The translations under genes were made by a program, and so were the position numbers. A DNA stretch of 64,000 nucleotides, taken from the NCBI RefSeq assembly GCF_006149045.1, contig NZ_VBSN01000027.1, forward strand, positions 806,001 to 870,000, read 5' to 3'. The notes below the pieces were generated by a model, which was not told the DNA's origin, made no database searches, and worked only from the letters and a program-made list of their open reading frames with translations. This stretch comes from Dyadobacter flavalbus (lineage in GTDB: Bacteria; Bacteroidota; Bacteroidia; Cytophagales; Spirosomataceae). This document shows positions 9,778-19,194 of the stretch, piece by piece. Position 1 is the first letter of the stretch, and every line of letters starts with the position of its first letter.

Positions 9778-9971
9778 AAAAACCGGCAGGTGGTTGTTTA
9801 AATTGATTTACAAATGTTTAATCTATCGGATTAGTAGACAAAAGTAGTTTAGTTTTGTTAAGGATCAAATTTTTAAAGATCAATTTGTAACAAAAGGGAA
9901 AATCGGGAAATGAGTAAAAGCTAATTATAGAGGCAAAATAAACAGATGGAATCACAGACATGCATATGAAA

Positions 9972-9998
9972 AAAGCCCCTGAATGAATCAGAGGCTTT
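9972..9998 (-). terminator. Terminator hairpin downstream of mqo
   Basis: An interrupted stem, AAAGCCcCTGAAT / ATCAGaGGCTTT, lies 22 bases past the mqo stop codon. An A-run on the plus strand supplies a T-tract for minus-strand transcripts. Confidence 0.6.
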
Positions 9999-10020
9999 AA
10001 ATAGCAAATATGATTTATAC

Positions 10021-11547
10021 TCAGGCAGTAATTCCTTCTTCAAGCTGCGATGCGCTCAGCTGCAGAACTTCGGTTGTTCTTGCACGCGTTTTAGCCGCCA
10101 GATTTGCATCCTTGGCCAGTGATTTTCCAACAGACGGAATGATCTTTTTCAATTCTTCCTGCCATTCCTTGGATTTTGCCTCTTTAAAGCATTTGTTAAT
10201 CAGTTCCAGCATAATGGAAACGGACGTAGAAGCACCCGGAGATGCACCCAGCAGGGCAGCCAGAGAGCCGTCGGCAGCTGTAACCATTTCCGTACCAAAT
10301 TCCAGCACGCCGCCCACTTTCTTGTCTTTCTTTATTACCTGAACACGCTGGCCGGCCATTTCCAGGTCCCAGTCTTCCAGCTTGGCTTCCGGCAAATAAT
10401 CTTTCAATGCCATCAAACGATCCTGCGGGGATTGTCTTACCTGATCAATAAGGTACTTTGTCAAAGGTATATTGTGAATACCGGCAGCCAGCATTGGCCG
10501 GATATTATTTAACTTAATAGAAAGCGGAAGGTCAAGGAACGATCCGTTTTTCAGGAATTTGGTAGAAAAACCTGCATAGGGCCCGAACAGCAATGCTTTT
10601 TTGCCTTCGATCATACGTGTATCCAGGTGCGGTACCGACATCGGAGGAGAGCCGACAGAAGCTTTTCCATACACTTTTGCCTGATGTCTTTCAATGATTT
10701 CGGGTTTGTTGCAAACGAGCCACTGGCCGCTCACCGGAAATCCGCCGAATCCCTTGCCTTCCGGAATGCCTGATTTTTCTAGCAGCGGAAGAGAGCCGCC
10801 GCCGGCGCCAATGAATACGAATTTGGTTTTGACTTTGGTTTCTTTTCTCGTAGTACGGTCTTTTACCTCAATAATCCACGAACCGTCTTTCTGACGGTCG
10901 AAATCATCTACTTCATGATTCAGGTAAAGATTGACCCCTTCCTGTTTTTCAAGGTAAGCAAACATGAATTTGGTAAGTGTCCCGAAGTTCACATCCGTTC
11001 CCAGTTCCATTCTGGTTGCTGCCACTTTCTCATTCGGATCTCTTCCATCCATCACAAGCGGAATCCAGTTACTTATTTCCTTGCTGTCTTCACTGAACTC
11101 CATTTCCCGGAATAAATGATGCTTTGTAAGCGCTTCGTAGCGTTTTCTCAGATATTCCACATTTTCCTCGCCCCAAACAAAACTCATGTGCGGAATGTTA
11201 TGAATAAAGGCATCCGGAGATTCAATAATCCCGCTTTCGACAAGAAAAGACCAGAACTCTTTGGAAACTTCGAAAGATTCGGCGATTTTGATGGCCTTTT
11301 TTGTTTCAATGGAACCATCTGCAAGTTGCGGCGTGTAGTTCAGTTCGCAGAAGGCAGAGTGTCCGGTTCCGGCATTATTCCAGGGGTCCGAACTTTCGGC
11401 AGTAACACGGTCAAGGCGTTCGAAAATGGAAATTGTAATAGAAGGGCTTAATTTTTTAAGCAAAACTCCAAGAGTTGCACTCATGATACCGGCCCCAATC
11501 AAAACAACATCAGGGGAGATCGTTTTTGAAGATTTTTTGGTAACCAT
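10021..11547 (-). CDS. mqo: Malate:quinone oxidoreductase
   Basis: This 508-residue FAD enzyme oxidises malate to oxaloacetate and passes electrons to the quinone pool at the inner membrane, in place of or alongside NAD-linked malate dehydrogenase. The FAD dinucleotide-binding motif VVLIGAGIMSATLGVLL is at residues 15-31. DPWNNAGTGHSAFCELNYTP and FIGAGGGSLPLLEKSGIPEGKGFGGFPVSGQWLV are strongly conserved Mqo segments, and length is typical. Flanking genes are unrelated, and the gene is alone between a downstream hairpin and a 325-base upstream gap. Confidence 0.95.
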   Translation of the reverse strand: MVTKKSSKTISPDVVLIGAGIMSATLGVLLKKLSPSITISIFERLDRVTAESSDPWNNAGTGHSAFCELNYTPQLADGSIETKKAIKIAESFEVSKEFWSFLVESGIIESPDAFIHNIPHMSFVWGEENVEYLRKRYEALTKHHLFREMEFSEDSKEISNWIPLVMDGRDPNEKVAATRMELGTDVNFGTLTKFMFAYLEKQEGVNLYLNHEVDDFDRQKDGSWIIEVKDRTTRKETKVKTKFVFIGAGGGSLPLLEKSGIPEGKGFGGFPVSGQWLVCNKPEIIERHQAKVYGKASVGSPPMSVPHLDTRMIEGKKALLFGPYAGFSTKFLKNGSFLDLPLSIKLNNIRPMLAAGIHNIPLTKYLIDQVRQSPQDRLMALKDYLPEAKLEDWDLEMAGQRVQVIKKDKKVGGVLEFGTEMVTAADGSLAALLGASPGASTSVSIMLELINKCFKEAKSKEWQEELKKIIPSVGKSLAKDANLAAKTRARTTEVLQLSASQLEEGITA

Positions 11548-11872
11548 CAGGAAAAAGTAGATATGTTAAAAGGGCATCAGCCCGGAAAAGTACAAAATAC
11601 TATCTGATAACAATTTAAACAGCACAATTTGTTTCGAAAATAGTATAATTCTTAAAAATAAAGTCAAGCCAGGCGGCAAGTTCTTTTTTTGTCCCTATTA
11701 AAACTTTTTTAGTTGCTATTGTAAATATCCTTTCCTGTTACGAGTAGCATAAAAAAAGGTTACTGTAAAAACAGTAACCTAAATGAAGTTAATAGAAGCA
11801 GTTTGCAACTATTTAGTATTTCTAACAGCATGTTTGTGTAACTACAAAATGCCAGATTGTAATTTCATTTTA
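11548..11872. other. Intergenic region between mqo and the collagen-like gene
   Basis: This is an A+T-rich spacer of 325 bases between two minus-strand genes. Apart from the terminator hairpin at 11757-11780 it presumably holds the mqo promoter. No exact TAnnTTTG element was found close to the mqo start, and no short conserved ORF was recognised. Confidence 0.5.
11757..11780 (-). terminator. Terminator of the collagen-like lipoprotein gene
   Basis: AGGTTACTG / CAGTAACCT is a perfect 9-bp stem with a 6-base loop. On the minus strand it is followed by a run of T residues. It lies 93 bases downstream of the collagen-like gene. Confidence 0.7.
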
Positions 11873-12421
11873 CTATTCCTTCAAACCAAGTGCAGCCATT
11901 GTTTCCTTGTAACTGGTCCAGTCAACATTTGCATTTGTGCGTAAGCTCTCGGAAGGAATAATAACGGCTTTTATAGCTTCAAACTGACGTTCTGGTGCTG
12001 TTGCTTGATCTGTTTCTGACCAGCTTACAGGACGTATGTCAACATAAAAGTTTGATCCGCGCAAAAGTGTTACAAAGTTAAAGTTTGTGAACTTGCCTTC
12101 TCCGAATTCCACTTTGCCCGGTTGTGCCCACCATAGTCCCTGGCTTTTTATAAAAACAACCACAACACTTTTGGAGATCATTACAGAATCTTCAGATGAT
12201 AAGTTCGCTTTACCAAGGGTGTACCCGCCTTTTGTACTTTGTACAGCACCAGTAACAATTTCTTTAGCCATTATGCCGTCTTCCCCATTTGCTCCTGCAG
12301 CTCCAGTTTCTCCTTTGGGACCTTGTGGGCCTGCAGGTCCAACATCACCTTTTGGGCCGTCGCACCCTATTCCTACACCAACAATTGCTATCCATGCAAT
12401 AATCATTAATTTTTTAATCAT
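11873..12421 (-). CDS. Lipoprotein with a short collagen-like (Gly-X-Y) segment
   Basis: This 182-residue protein has an N-terminal lipoprotein signal ending VGVGIGC, with lipidation predicted at Cys20. Gly22-Gly49 is an uninterrupted series of Gly-X-Y triplets (GPKGDVGPAGPQGPKG, then GETGAAGANGEDG). A ~130-residue domain of unknown function follows, containing STKGGYTLGKANLSSEDSVMISKS and a Trp-rich stretch. The collagen-like stretch of about nine triplets could form a trimeric stalk that projects the C-terminal domain from the membrane. Function is unknown. The long upstream region (384 bases) is shared with the divergent protease gene at 12806. Confidence 0.7.
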   Translation of the reverse strand: MIKKLMIIAWIAIVGVGIGCDGPKGDVGPAGPQGPKGETGAAGANGEDGIMAKEIVTGAVQSTKGGYTLGKANLSSEDSVMISKSVVVVFIKSQGLWWAQPGKVEFGEGKFTNFNFVTLLRGSNFYVDIRPVSWSETDQATAPERQFEAIKAVIIPSESLRTNANVDWTSYKETMAALGLKE

Positions 12422-12805
12422 AGTAGTACAAGTTTTAGTTAAAAGGTAAAATGGGAAATTGTGAATAATGGATTTAAAGGCAAATTAAGTAGTTATTGTT
12501 TCAATTACCTAGGAAATTTAGCCAGGTTTAACTTTGCATATGCAACAAATGATCCAGATAGAACGATATGATTCATATTGTTTAACTAAATTTGAAAGTT
12601 GTAAGTTAGCAATTGCCCAGCTGTATCTCAAGGCACTACTTTAGCACTGTAATAAAATGAATAATATTTTATAAGCTAAAATGTGTCAAACCTCGTTAGA
12701 TATCGTAGTTTTAATTCTAATATGTAAGTAGTAAGGGTATTGGCTAACTGCAAAAAATTAGCTTTATCAATCTAATAAAGAATACACTATATCAAAAACA
12801 GTTTT
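12422..12805. promoter_or_regulatory. Long divergent intergenic region, with candidate -7 elements
   Basis: This A+T-rich gap of 384 bases separates the collagen-like lipoprotein gene (minus) from the first C25 protease gene (plus). Two plus-strand matches to the Bacteroidota -7 consensus TAnnTTTG are present: TAACTTTG at 12529-12536 and TAAATTTG at 12587-12594. Neither has a convincing TTG element about 20 bases upstream, so the promoter assignment is tentative. No gene was seen. Confidence 0.35.
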
Positions 12806-15781
12806 ATGAAGACAAAAAATTTTACTAGGTTCATTTTTCTTTTAGCAGTATGTATTCAGGTACAAATAACTGCAGGGAAAGCGCAAACGCCATGGAGTGG
12901 TAAGTATGGAAATGAATGGCTGGAAGGAAAATATGGCCAGTCTTGGTTGCGTATTGGTGTTTCTAAAAATGGGATTTACAAAGTAGCCCTGCCAGCCGCT
13001 TTTCAGAATAAGCCTAATTTACTACATTTATATCACCGGGGTGTTGAAGTTGCACTGGTGAGTGCAACCAATACAGAAATAGAATTTTACGGTGTGCTCA
13101 ATGATGGTGCCTCGGATGCTTTGTTGTATCGTTTGCCGACAAGCAGAAAAAATACTAATTTCAGCATTTACTCAGATGAAAGTGCATACTTTCTGACATT
13201 TGATTCTACACCCCGTACAGCAACAGTACAGGTTTCTCTTGTTCCTGATCAGACGGTAACTCCACAGCAATTTCATTATGCTACCTATTTTAAAGAGTTT
13301 ACAATCGAAAACTCGCATATGACCACTTATCCGAGTCGTCCTGCAACCCTTAACAGCTATTTTGAAGAAGGAAAAGCAGGAACCGGAACAAGGATAGCAA
13401 ATAATTCTGCGGACATTAAAACTTCCAATCCAAAACCTGTTATTTTTTCAAACTCGTATGTAGCCGAACCATTTATTTATCAGCTTAATTCAAGGTTTGG
13501 ATCTGCTGCGCCGAAAGTTAACGTTCGTCTGAAAGGTCGTGGCTTTTTGTTTAGCGCAACCTCAAATGTTGGCATATATGCCGGTAAAGACAACACTCCG
13601 GCTTCTTTGAGGTTAACCGGATCTACAACAGTTACAGGATTCCTTGATCAGGACTATAATTTTGAATTACAGGAAACAGACATAGAAAATGGGCAGGGTA
13701 CACTTGGTTTCAAATCGACAGGTGGTGCTTCGGACGGGTTTTCTGTGTCTTACTATTCTGTAACATATGAGCAGAAAATTGATATGCAGGGAGCAAATTC
13801 TTATGAATTCAACTTTCCGGCTTTTAATTCCAATACAAGATTTACCATACTGAATACACCGGCTGGAAATCTCAGGTTCCTGGATATTACCGACGCAGAT
13901 CATCCAAGAATCATCAATGGAAATGCTTCTGATCTGATGGTTTCACGAAATGGAGGTGTGATGAAACTGCTTGCTTCAAATGAAAGCACAACAGTTACTC
14001 CTTCTTCGGTAACCTTTCAGCAAATAAACCCAGCTGATTTTGATTATCTGATTGTGACGAACGAAACGCTATCGTCAGGAGCTCAAACGTATGCCGATTA
14101 TCGTAAAAATGAATCGCCAGGTAAAAAGTATAAACCAATTGTCAAAAAAATTACTGATGTCTACAACCAATTCAACTATGGTGAGCCAAGTGCTGTTGCA
14201 ATCAGAAGGTTTGTTGATTTCATGATTTCCGATGAGAATAAAGACAAGTATCTGCTGCTTTTAGGAAAATCAATAACGTACTACGAAAGAAGTACAAGAG
14301 AAATTCCGGATGAAGTTCCGACTGTCGGATTTCCTGCTTCTGATTTGTTGCTCGTTGACGGACTTGGCGGTACGCCTGATGATGTTCCTTCTATTCCTTA
14401 TGGAAGGATTTCTGCAATTACCAATCAGCAATTAATTGACTATTTAAATAAGGTAAAGACCTATGAAAGCCAGACTGATGTTTCCTGGAGGAAAAATGTA
14501 CTTCATCTAAGCGGAGGTAAAGGAAACCTGCAGGTTCAGGAATTTGCCAAAAATTTGTCCGACATTGCTTCTGCATCGAACCTGACGAATGCGCCTTATT
14601 ATGGTAAAGTTATTGCTATGCCGAAAGCTCTTGATTTAGCAACCAATGCAATTCAGGAAATTTCTATAGCACCTTATGTAAACGGAACGATTGATCCGTC
14701 TGTAACCGGGATCGGAATGGTTACTTATTTCGGGCACGGAGGTGTGGATGTAACCGATCTTAATTTCGGATATGCTACGGATCCGGCAAAAGGCTATGCA
14801 AATACCAATAAGTATCCGATTTTGTTCTATAATGGCTGTGGTGTAAATAACGTGTTCAGTAACCGTTTTAAGTTATTTTCAGAAGCACCTGGAAGTCCAT
14901 CGTTCAGACGGCCGATGTCTCTGGATTGGTTGCTGGCGGCTGACAAAGGAGCCATAGCTGTATTTGGTAATGACTGGGATGCCTATGCTACTACTTCCAA
15001 TGAATACTTGGATAAGCTTTATCTGGAAATTTTCCCAAAATCAGATTTGGAAAGAAGATCGATTGGAGGAATTATTCAGGATGTTGCCCTGAAAACAAAG
15101 CTTGAAAAAGGGTATTCATACGATCCTATTACAAACGGCAGAGTAGCGTCTTATTATGATTACGACAGAGCGAATATTCATCAGATTATTTTGCAAGGAG
15201 ATCCGGCACTCCGCATTCTTGTAACAGAGGGACCGTTACCAGTCGGATTAATCTCATTTAATGCAACACTTGCCGGAGAAAGCAAAGTGGATGTAACATG
15301 GAAAACAACGTGGGAAAAAAATAACAGCCATTTCATAGTAGAAAGAAGTTACAACGCCAAGAATTTCGAAGAAATTGGATTTGCAGAAGGTAAAGGAGAT
15401 TCCAATACCGAAAGTACTTATCTATTTAGTGACACAAGCCCTTTAGCTGGCACTAGCTATTACCGTCTGAAGCAAATTGACTTTAAAGGAGATAAGGCAT
15501 CGGATCAAAAAGTAGAATACTCACAAATCGTTTCGGTTAACAGGCCGGGAACAAGTATGCTGGTTATTTCACCTAATCCTGCAACGGATCTGGTCGAAAT
15601 TGTTCTTGATGCTCCGGTAAAAATAAAAAACTGGGACATATTAAATCAGCAAGGAAAAGTATTCAAAAGGGCGGGAACAGGAAATAAAGTAAATCTTGCC
15701 AATTTCCCTGCCGGAGAGTACATTATTAAAATCCTTACTGAAAATGAAGATATATATTTTAAGAAAATTGTGAAAATGTAA
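12806..15781 (+). CDS. C25 (gingipain-type) cysteine peptidase, PorU-like, with T9SS sorting domain
   Basis: This 991-residue protein has a signal peptide ending near AGKAQ (residue ~27). Its core is a C25 peptidase domain with the catalytic His at residue 644 (TYFGHGGVD) and catalytic Cys at 678 (FYNGCGVNN). The shared block VYNQFNYGEPSAVAIRRFVDF precedes the domain. An Ig-like segment (LISFNATLAGESKVDVTWKT) and a type A T9SS sorting domain (VISPNPATDLVEIV ... FKKIVKM) end it. Relatives are annotated as PorU or PorU2-type sortases, which cleave sorting domains from T9SS cargo at the cell surface. The presence of its own sorting domain is unlike classical PorU and suggests either secreted cargo or a PorU2-type paralogue. 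It is paired with a homologue at 15853. Confidence 0.82.
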   Translation: MKTKNFTRFIFLLAVCIQVQITAGKAQTPWSGKYGNEWLEGKYGQSWLRIGVSKNGIYKVALPAAFQNKPNLLHLYHRGVEVALVSATNTEIEFYGVLNDGASDALLYRLPTSRKNTNFSIYSDESAYFLTFDSTPRTATVQVSLVPDQTVTPQQFHYATYFKEFTIENSHMTTYPSRPATLNSYFEEGKAGTGTRIANNSADIKTSNPKPVIFSNSYVAEPFIYQLNSRFGSAAPKVNVRLKGRGFLFSATSNVGIYAGKDNTPASLRLTGSTTVTGFLDQDYNFELQETDIENGQGTLGFKSTGGASDGFSVSYYSVTYEQKIDMQGANSYEFNFPAFNSNTRFTILNTPAGNLRFLDITDADHPRIINGNASDLMVSRNGGVMKLLASNESTTVTPSSVTFQQINPADFDYLIVTNETLSSGAQTYADYRKNESPGKKYKPIVKKITDVYNQFNYGEPSAVAIRRFVDFMISDENKDKYLLLLGKSITYYERSTREIPDEVPTVGFPASDLLLVDGLGGTPDDVPSIPYGRISAITNQQLIDYLNKVKTYESQTDVSWRKNVLHLSGGKGNLQVQEFAKNLSDIASASNLTNAPYYGKVIAMPKALDLATNAIQEISIAPYVNGTIDPSVTGIGMVTYFGHGGVDVTDLNFGYATDPAKGYANTNKYPILFYNGCGVNNVFSNRFKLFSEAPGSPSFRRPMSLDWLLAADKGAIAVFGNDWDAYATTSNEYLDKLYLEIFPKSDLERRSIGGIIQDVALKTKLEKGYSYDPITNGRVASYYDYDRANIHQIILQGDPALRILVTEGPLPVGLISFNATLAGESKVDVTWKTTWEKNNSHFIVERSYNAKNFEEIGFAEGKGDSNTESTYLFSDTSPLAGTSYYRLKQIDFKGDKASDQKVEYSQIVSVNRPGTSMLVISPNPATDLVEIVLDAPVKIKNWDILNQQGKVFKRAGTGNKVNLANFPAGEYIIKILTENEDIYFKKIVKM

Positions 15782-15785
15782 TAGA

Positions 15786-15825
15786 AAAGCACGGACAAAC
15801 GTTCTAGCAACAATGTCCGTGCTTT
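15786..15825 (+). terminator. Terminator between the two C25 protease genes
   Basis: A perfect 12-bp stem, AAAGCACGGACA / TGTCCGTGCTTT, with a 16-base loop begins 5 bases after the first protease stop codon. Only weak T-richness follows it. It implies at least partial transcriptional separation of the two tandem genes. Confidence 0.65.
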
Positions 15826-15852
15826 CATTATTTCATACTAAATACACACGAT

Positions 15853-18800
15853 TTGAAAACTTTTCTATCTTCCATTCTACTAATTCTTTTACTTTCTGTT
15901 AATCAACTGTTTGGGCAGGAAAGCGCTTCTTTCGCAAACAGCTGGATTTCTTATGGCAAACCATATGTGAAAATCGGCATTACTGCCAAAGGATTATATA
16001 AGGTACCATTTGCTTCTCTTCCGGCAGGTTTTTCAACCGGCCAACCATCTAATCTACAACTTTGGCATCGTGGAAAACAGGTTGCAATCCTGAGTACGGA
16101 TAATAATGAAATCCTCTTTTTTGGTGTGCCAAATGACGGATCAAGCGATTCCGTATTTTACCAGCCAACAAGCTCCCGATTGAATCCGTATTTCAGCATG
16201 TATTCCGATGAAAGTTCTTACTTTCTGACAAATGGAGAAACAGCAGGATTACGGGCGGAAGTCATTAACAAACCGGCAGATACCAGCATTCCTGTACAAA
16301 CTTATTTCAGAAAAACCAATCTGAATGTATTCAAGGATGTATATTCGATGACAACAGAAGATCCGAATGCTCCTAATTTACGAAACAGCTTTTTTGAATT
16401 TTCTGCGAGCAAAACAGGACCTGCCATTATTGATGGTAAAACAGCAGTTTACCCTTTTGAGCTTTCAGGTATAAAAAAAACTGAATCAGAGAAAGCTACG
16501 GTTAAGTTGCTTTTACATGGAAGAAGCAGCAATTCCCGGAATATTGAGATTTCAGTAGGAAAAAATGAACAATCATTAAGGCTTGTGAAATCCCTTTCCA
16601 GTGCAGGTTTTGGGGCAACAGAATACACCTTTGAACTTGAAGAAGGTGACACAGATGAGAACGGAAAGGGCGTATTTACATTCAAGTCGGGAAGTACAGA
16701 AGATAAACTAAAAAGATTTTCACTCACTTATTTCCGTATTTCTTATCCGGCATCTCCGGCCATTCAGGGAAAGACCAGCTACTTTGATCTGCCTCCTGTT
16801 TCGCAGCCTTTTAGCCGTATTTCGTTGTCCGGCAATCCTGCAAATGCTAAGTTTCTTGACATTACGGATTCCGACAAGCCCAAGATTATTCTGGGCAAAG
16901 CAGATGATCTAGTAATTTCAAGAACATCCGGAAAGGTGGCGAATATGCTGGTTACCGATGAAATAAGCCTTGTAAATCCAGCCAAAATCAGTAATGTACA
17001 ATTTAACAAACAAGATGTAAATTCAGCCAATTACATTATTGTTTCCAGTGAAAATTTACTGCAAGGAGCAAACAGTTATGCAGCTTACCGTTCATCTGTT
17101 AGCGGAGGGGGCTTTAAAACGGCTGTCGTAAATATTAAAGATATTTACAATCAATTTAACTATGGAGAACCAAGCCCTGTTGCCATTCGTAATTTTGTAG
17201 ATTTTGCACTGTCGTCGGGATCAAAAGATAAGTACCTTTTACTCTTAGGGAAATCGGTCACACACAATGAGAGAATGGTAAGAGAATTACCGGATGAAGT
17301 TCCGACAGTAGGCTATCCGGCATCTGATATACTGCTTGTTGAAGGACTTGCCGGAGCACCCAAGAACGTTCAGGCAATTCCTGTTGGAAGAGTATCTGCA
17401 ATTACTAACCAAAATGTTCTGGATTACCTTCAAAAGGTTAAAGATTATGAATCAAATATTTCCGGAGAATACGGATGGCGTAAAGAAGTGCTTCATCTGA
17501 ATGGCGGTAAATCAACCGAAGAGATAACGCAGTTGAAAAATGAACTGGCATCTCTTGAACCTTTTGTCATTAACGGAAGTATTGGCGGTAAAGTAACACC
17601 ATTTGCCAAGCAGCAGGCAATGGCTGAAGTCGAATCAGTAAATATAACGCCTCAGGTAAATGAAGGTGTAGGACTGATTACTTACTTCGGACATGGATCA
17701 ACGATACGTACAGACCTGAATATGGGATATATTACGGATGGAGACCGCGGGTATAACAATTCCGGTAAATATCCGATGATGTACTTTAATGGTTGCGGAG
17801 TAGGAAATATTTTCAGTGCGCGCTTTAATCCAAACCCGAACGCTACTGACCGTTATGCTTTATCGCTCGACTGGTTACTTGCAAAGAATAGAGGCTCGGT
17901 AGCAATTGTTGCAAATTCCTTTGAAAGCTTTGTCAGTCCGTCAGCCAAATATCTGCAGGTTCTTTATGAGAAAATGTTTTCAGATCCAGCAACTGTTAAC
18001 TTGTCAATAGGTAAGATATTGACTGCAGTATCCAACCAGGTACTTACGTCAGATAATGGTGTGTACGCTATTGCCAATATTCATCAGTCCATACTTCAGG
18101 GTGATCCGGCATTAAAGCTTATAACAGTAAGCAAGCCTGATTATTCTCTTGATGTTAACAATAGCATAAAGATCTATTCAAAATCTCCTGACAAAACCAT
18201 TGGATCTTCTGATACATTAAAACTACAGATTGATATTTTCAATCAGGGAAGGTTTTTGAAAGATGATAAATTACCAGTTAAAATAACTTTTCACTTTAAG
18301 GAGGGAATCAGTTCTCAAACAGAAAATATTGCAGCTTTTCCTTACCAAAGTACATTGGATATTATATTTCCAAATAAAAATCAAAATATTCAGAGAGTGG
18401 AAGTGCAATTGGATCCGGACAACATGCTGGATGAACTGAATGAAAAGAATAATCTGGCCGAGCTGGAAATCAACTGGGAAATAGCAGCGAACGAAACATT
18501 GTATCCAGTTGAAACGATAAAGGACATTATTCCTCCATTACTTAATGTCGAGGTAAATAACAGAATGATCAGGAATGAGGAAATATTACTGCAAAATCCA
18601 CTGCTAAATGTTACAGTGAATGATGATCGTCTGATTGTCGGGGATACGGCGTTGGTAGATATTTTTATAAAACCCTGCTGGAATGGAAACTGCGAGTTTG
18701 AACCGGTAAATTATACTGCCGGTAAATATGATATTCAGTCCTTAACTGCTCGTTCTTTTCAGATCAACTACTATTTTGATAACCTTATAAAAGGAAAGTA

Positions 18801-19170
18801 TGAACTGCTGATTAATGTTCGGGATCAGTCAGGAAATTCATCCTTACAGCCTTACAGAATACGTTTTGAAATTAGTGAAGAGGTATCACAATGGAGTGTT
18901 ACAAGTAGTCCTAATCCATCTTCATCTTACATTCGGTTTGAAGCTAGAACAGTTGATTTTGAACAGATCCAATCTCTGGAGTATTCGGTTTACAATCTGA
19001 AAGGAATCAAGGTTGGGGAAAAGATTATTGATAAAGTGCAAGCAGATGTAAATGAGTGGTACTGGCAGCCTGATGATCAGCCTTCCGGATTATACATTTA
19101 TAAAGTTATCCGAAAAGGAAAGGACTCAACAAGTAAGCAGTTGACCGGAAAAATTCTGATTGTTAAATAA
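15853..19170 (+). CDS. Second C25 (gingipain-type) peptidase, PorU2-like; TTG start
   Basis: This 1105-residue protein begins with a good signal peptide (MKTFLSSILLILLLSVNQLFGQ) that can only start at a TTG codon (15853-15855), as no nearby in-frame ATG or GTG gives it. It is homologous to the preceding gene along most of its length. The catalytic His is at 614 (TYFGHGSTIRTD) and the catalytic Cys at 648 (YFNGCGVGNIF). After the protease domain come a CARDB-like Ig module (DNMLDELNEKNNLAELEI is the typical end), another beta domain, and a C-terminal region with SSPNPSSSYIRFEA ... SGLYIYKVIRKGK that resembles a sorting domain. It likely acts at the outer membrane surface in T9SS cargo maturation, or is itself secreted. 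Confidence 0.8.
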   Translation: MKTFLSSILLILLLSVNQLFGQESASFANSWISYGKPYVKIGITAKGLYKVPFASLPAGFSTGQPSNLQLWHRGKQVAILSTDNNEILFFGVPNDGSSDSVFYQPTSSRLNPYFSMYSDESSYFLTNGETAGLRAEVINKPADTSIPVQTYFRKTNLNVFKDVYSMTTEDPNAPNLRNSFFEFSASKTGPAIIDGKTAVYPFELSGIKKTESEKATVKLLLHGRSSNSRNIEISVGKNEQSLRLVKSLSSAGFGATEYTFELEEGDTDENGKGVFTFKSGSTEDKLKRFSLTYFRISYPASPAIQGKTSYFDLPPVSQPFSRISLSGNPANAKFLDITDSDKPKIILGKADDLVISRTSGKVANMLVTDEISLVNPAKISNVQFNKQDVNSANYIIVSSENLLQGANSYAAYRSSVSGGGFKTAVVNIKDIYNQFNYGEPSPVAIRNFVDFALSSGSKDKYLLLLGKSVTHNERMVRELPDEVPTVGYPASDILLVEGLAGAPKNVQAIPVGRVSAITNQNVLDYLQKVKDYESNISGEYGWRKEVLHLNGGKSTEEITQLKNELASLEPFVINGSIGGKVTPFAKQQAMAEVESVNITPQVNEGVGLITYFGHGSTIRTDLNMGYITDGDRGYNNSGKYPMMYFNGCGVGNIFSARFNPNPNATDRYALSLDWLLAKNRGSVAIVANSFESFVSPSAKYLQVLYEKMFSDPATVNLSIGKILTAVSNQVLTSDNGVYAIANIHQSILQGDPALKLITVSKPDYSLDVNNSIKIYSKSPDKTIGSSDTLKLQIDIFNQGRFLKDDKLPVKITFHFKEGISSQTENIAAFPYQSTLDIIFPNKNQNIQRVEVQLDPDNMLDELNEKNNLAELEINWEIAANETLYPVETIKDIIPPLLNVEVNNRMIRNEEILLQNPLLNVTVNDDRLIVGDTALVDIFIKPCWNGNCEFEPVNYTAGKYDIQSLTARSFQINYYFDNLIKGKYELLINVRDQSGNSSLQPYRIRFEISEEVSQWSVTSSPNPSSSYIRFEARTVDFEQIQSLEYSVYNLKGIKVGEKIIDKVQADVNEWYWQPDDQPSGLYIYKVIRKGKDSTSKQLTGKILIVK

Positions 19171-19186
19171 CTTTAACAATCAGAAT
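19153..19186 (-). terminator. Perfect hairpin terminator shared by the convergent protease and lasso-cyclase genes
   Basis: A perfect 15-bp stem, ATTCTGATTGTTAAA / TTTAACAATCAGAAT, has a 4-base loop (TAAC) that contains most of the plus-strand stop codon. On the minus strand the stem runs into TTTTT, so it should terminate the lasso operon 10 bases past its last gene. The plus strand lacks a T-tract. The left arm encodes the last residues of the protease gene. Confidence 0.75.
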
Positions 19187-19194
19187 ATCCTGCC

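Noticed and set aside
12806..19170. The two adjacent C25 cysteine proteases as the missing lasso leader peptidase
   Set aside because: Both have signal peptides and T9SS-type C-terminal regions, so they act outside the inner membrane, whereas lasso leader removal and cyclisation are cytoplasmic. They are also convergent to the lasso operon, not co-transcribed with it.
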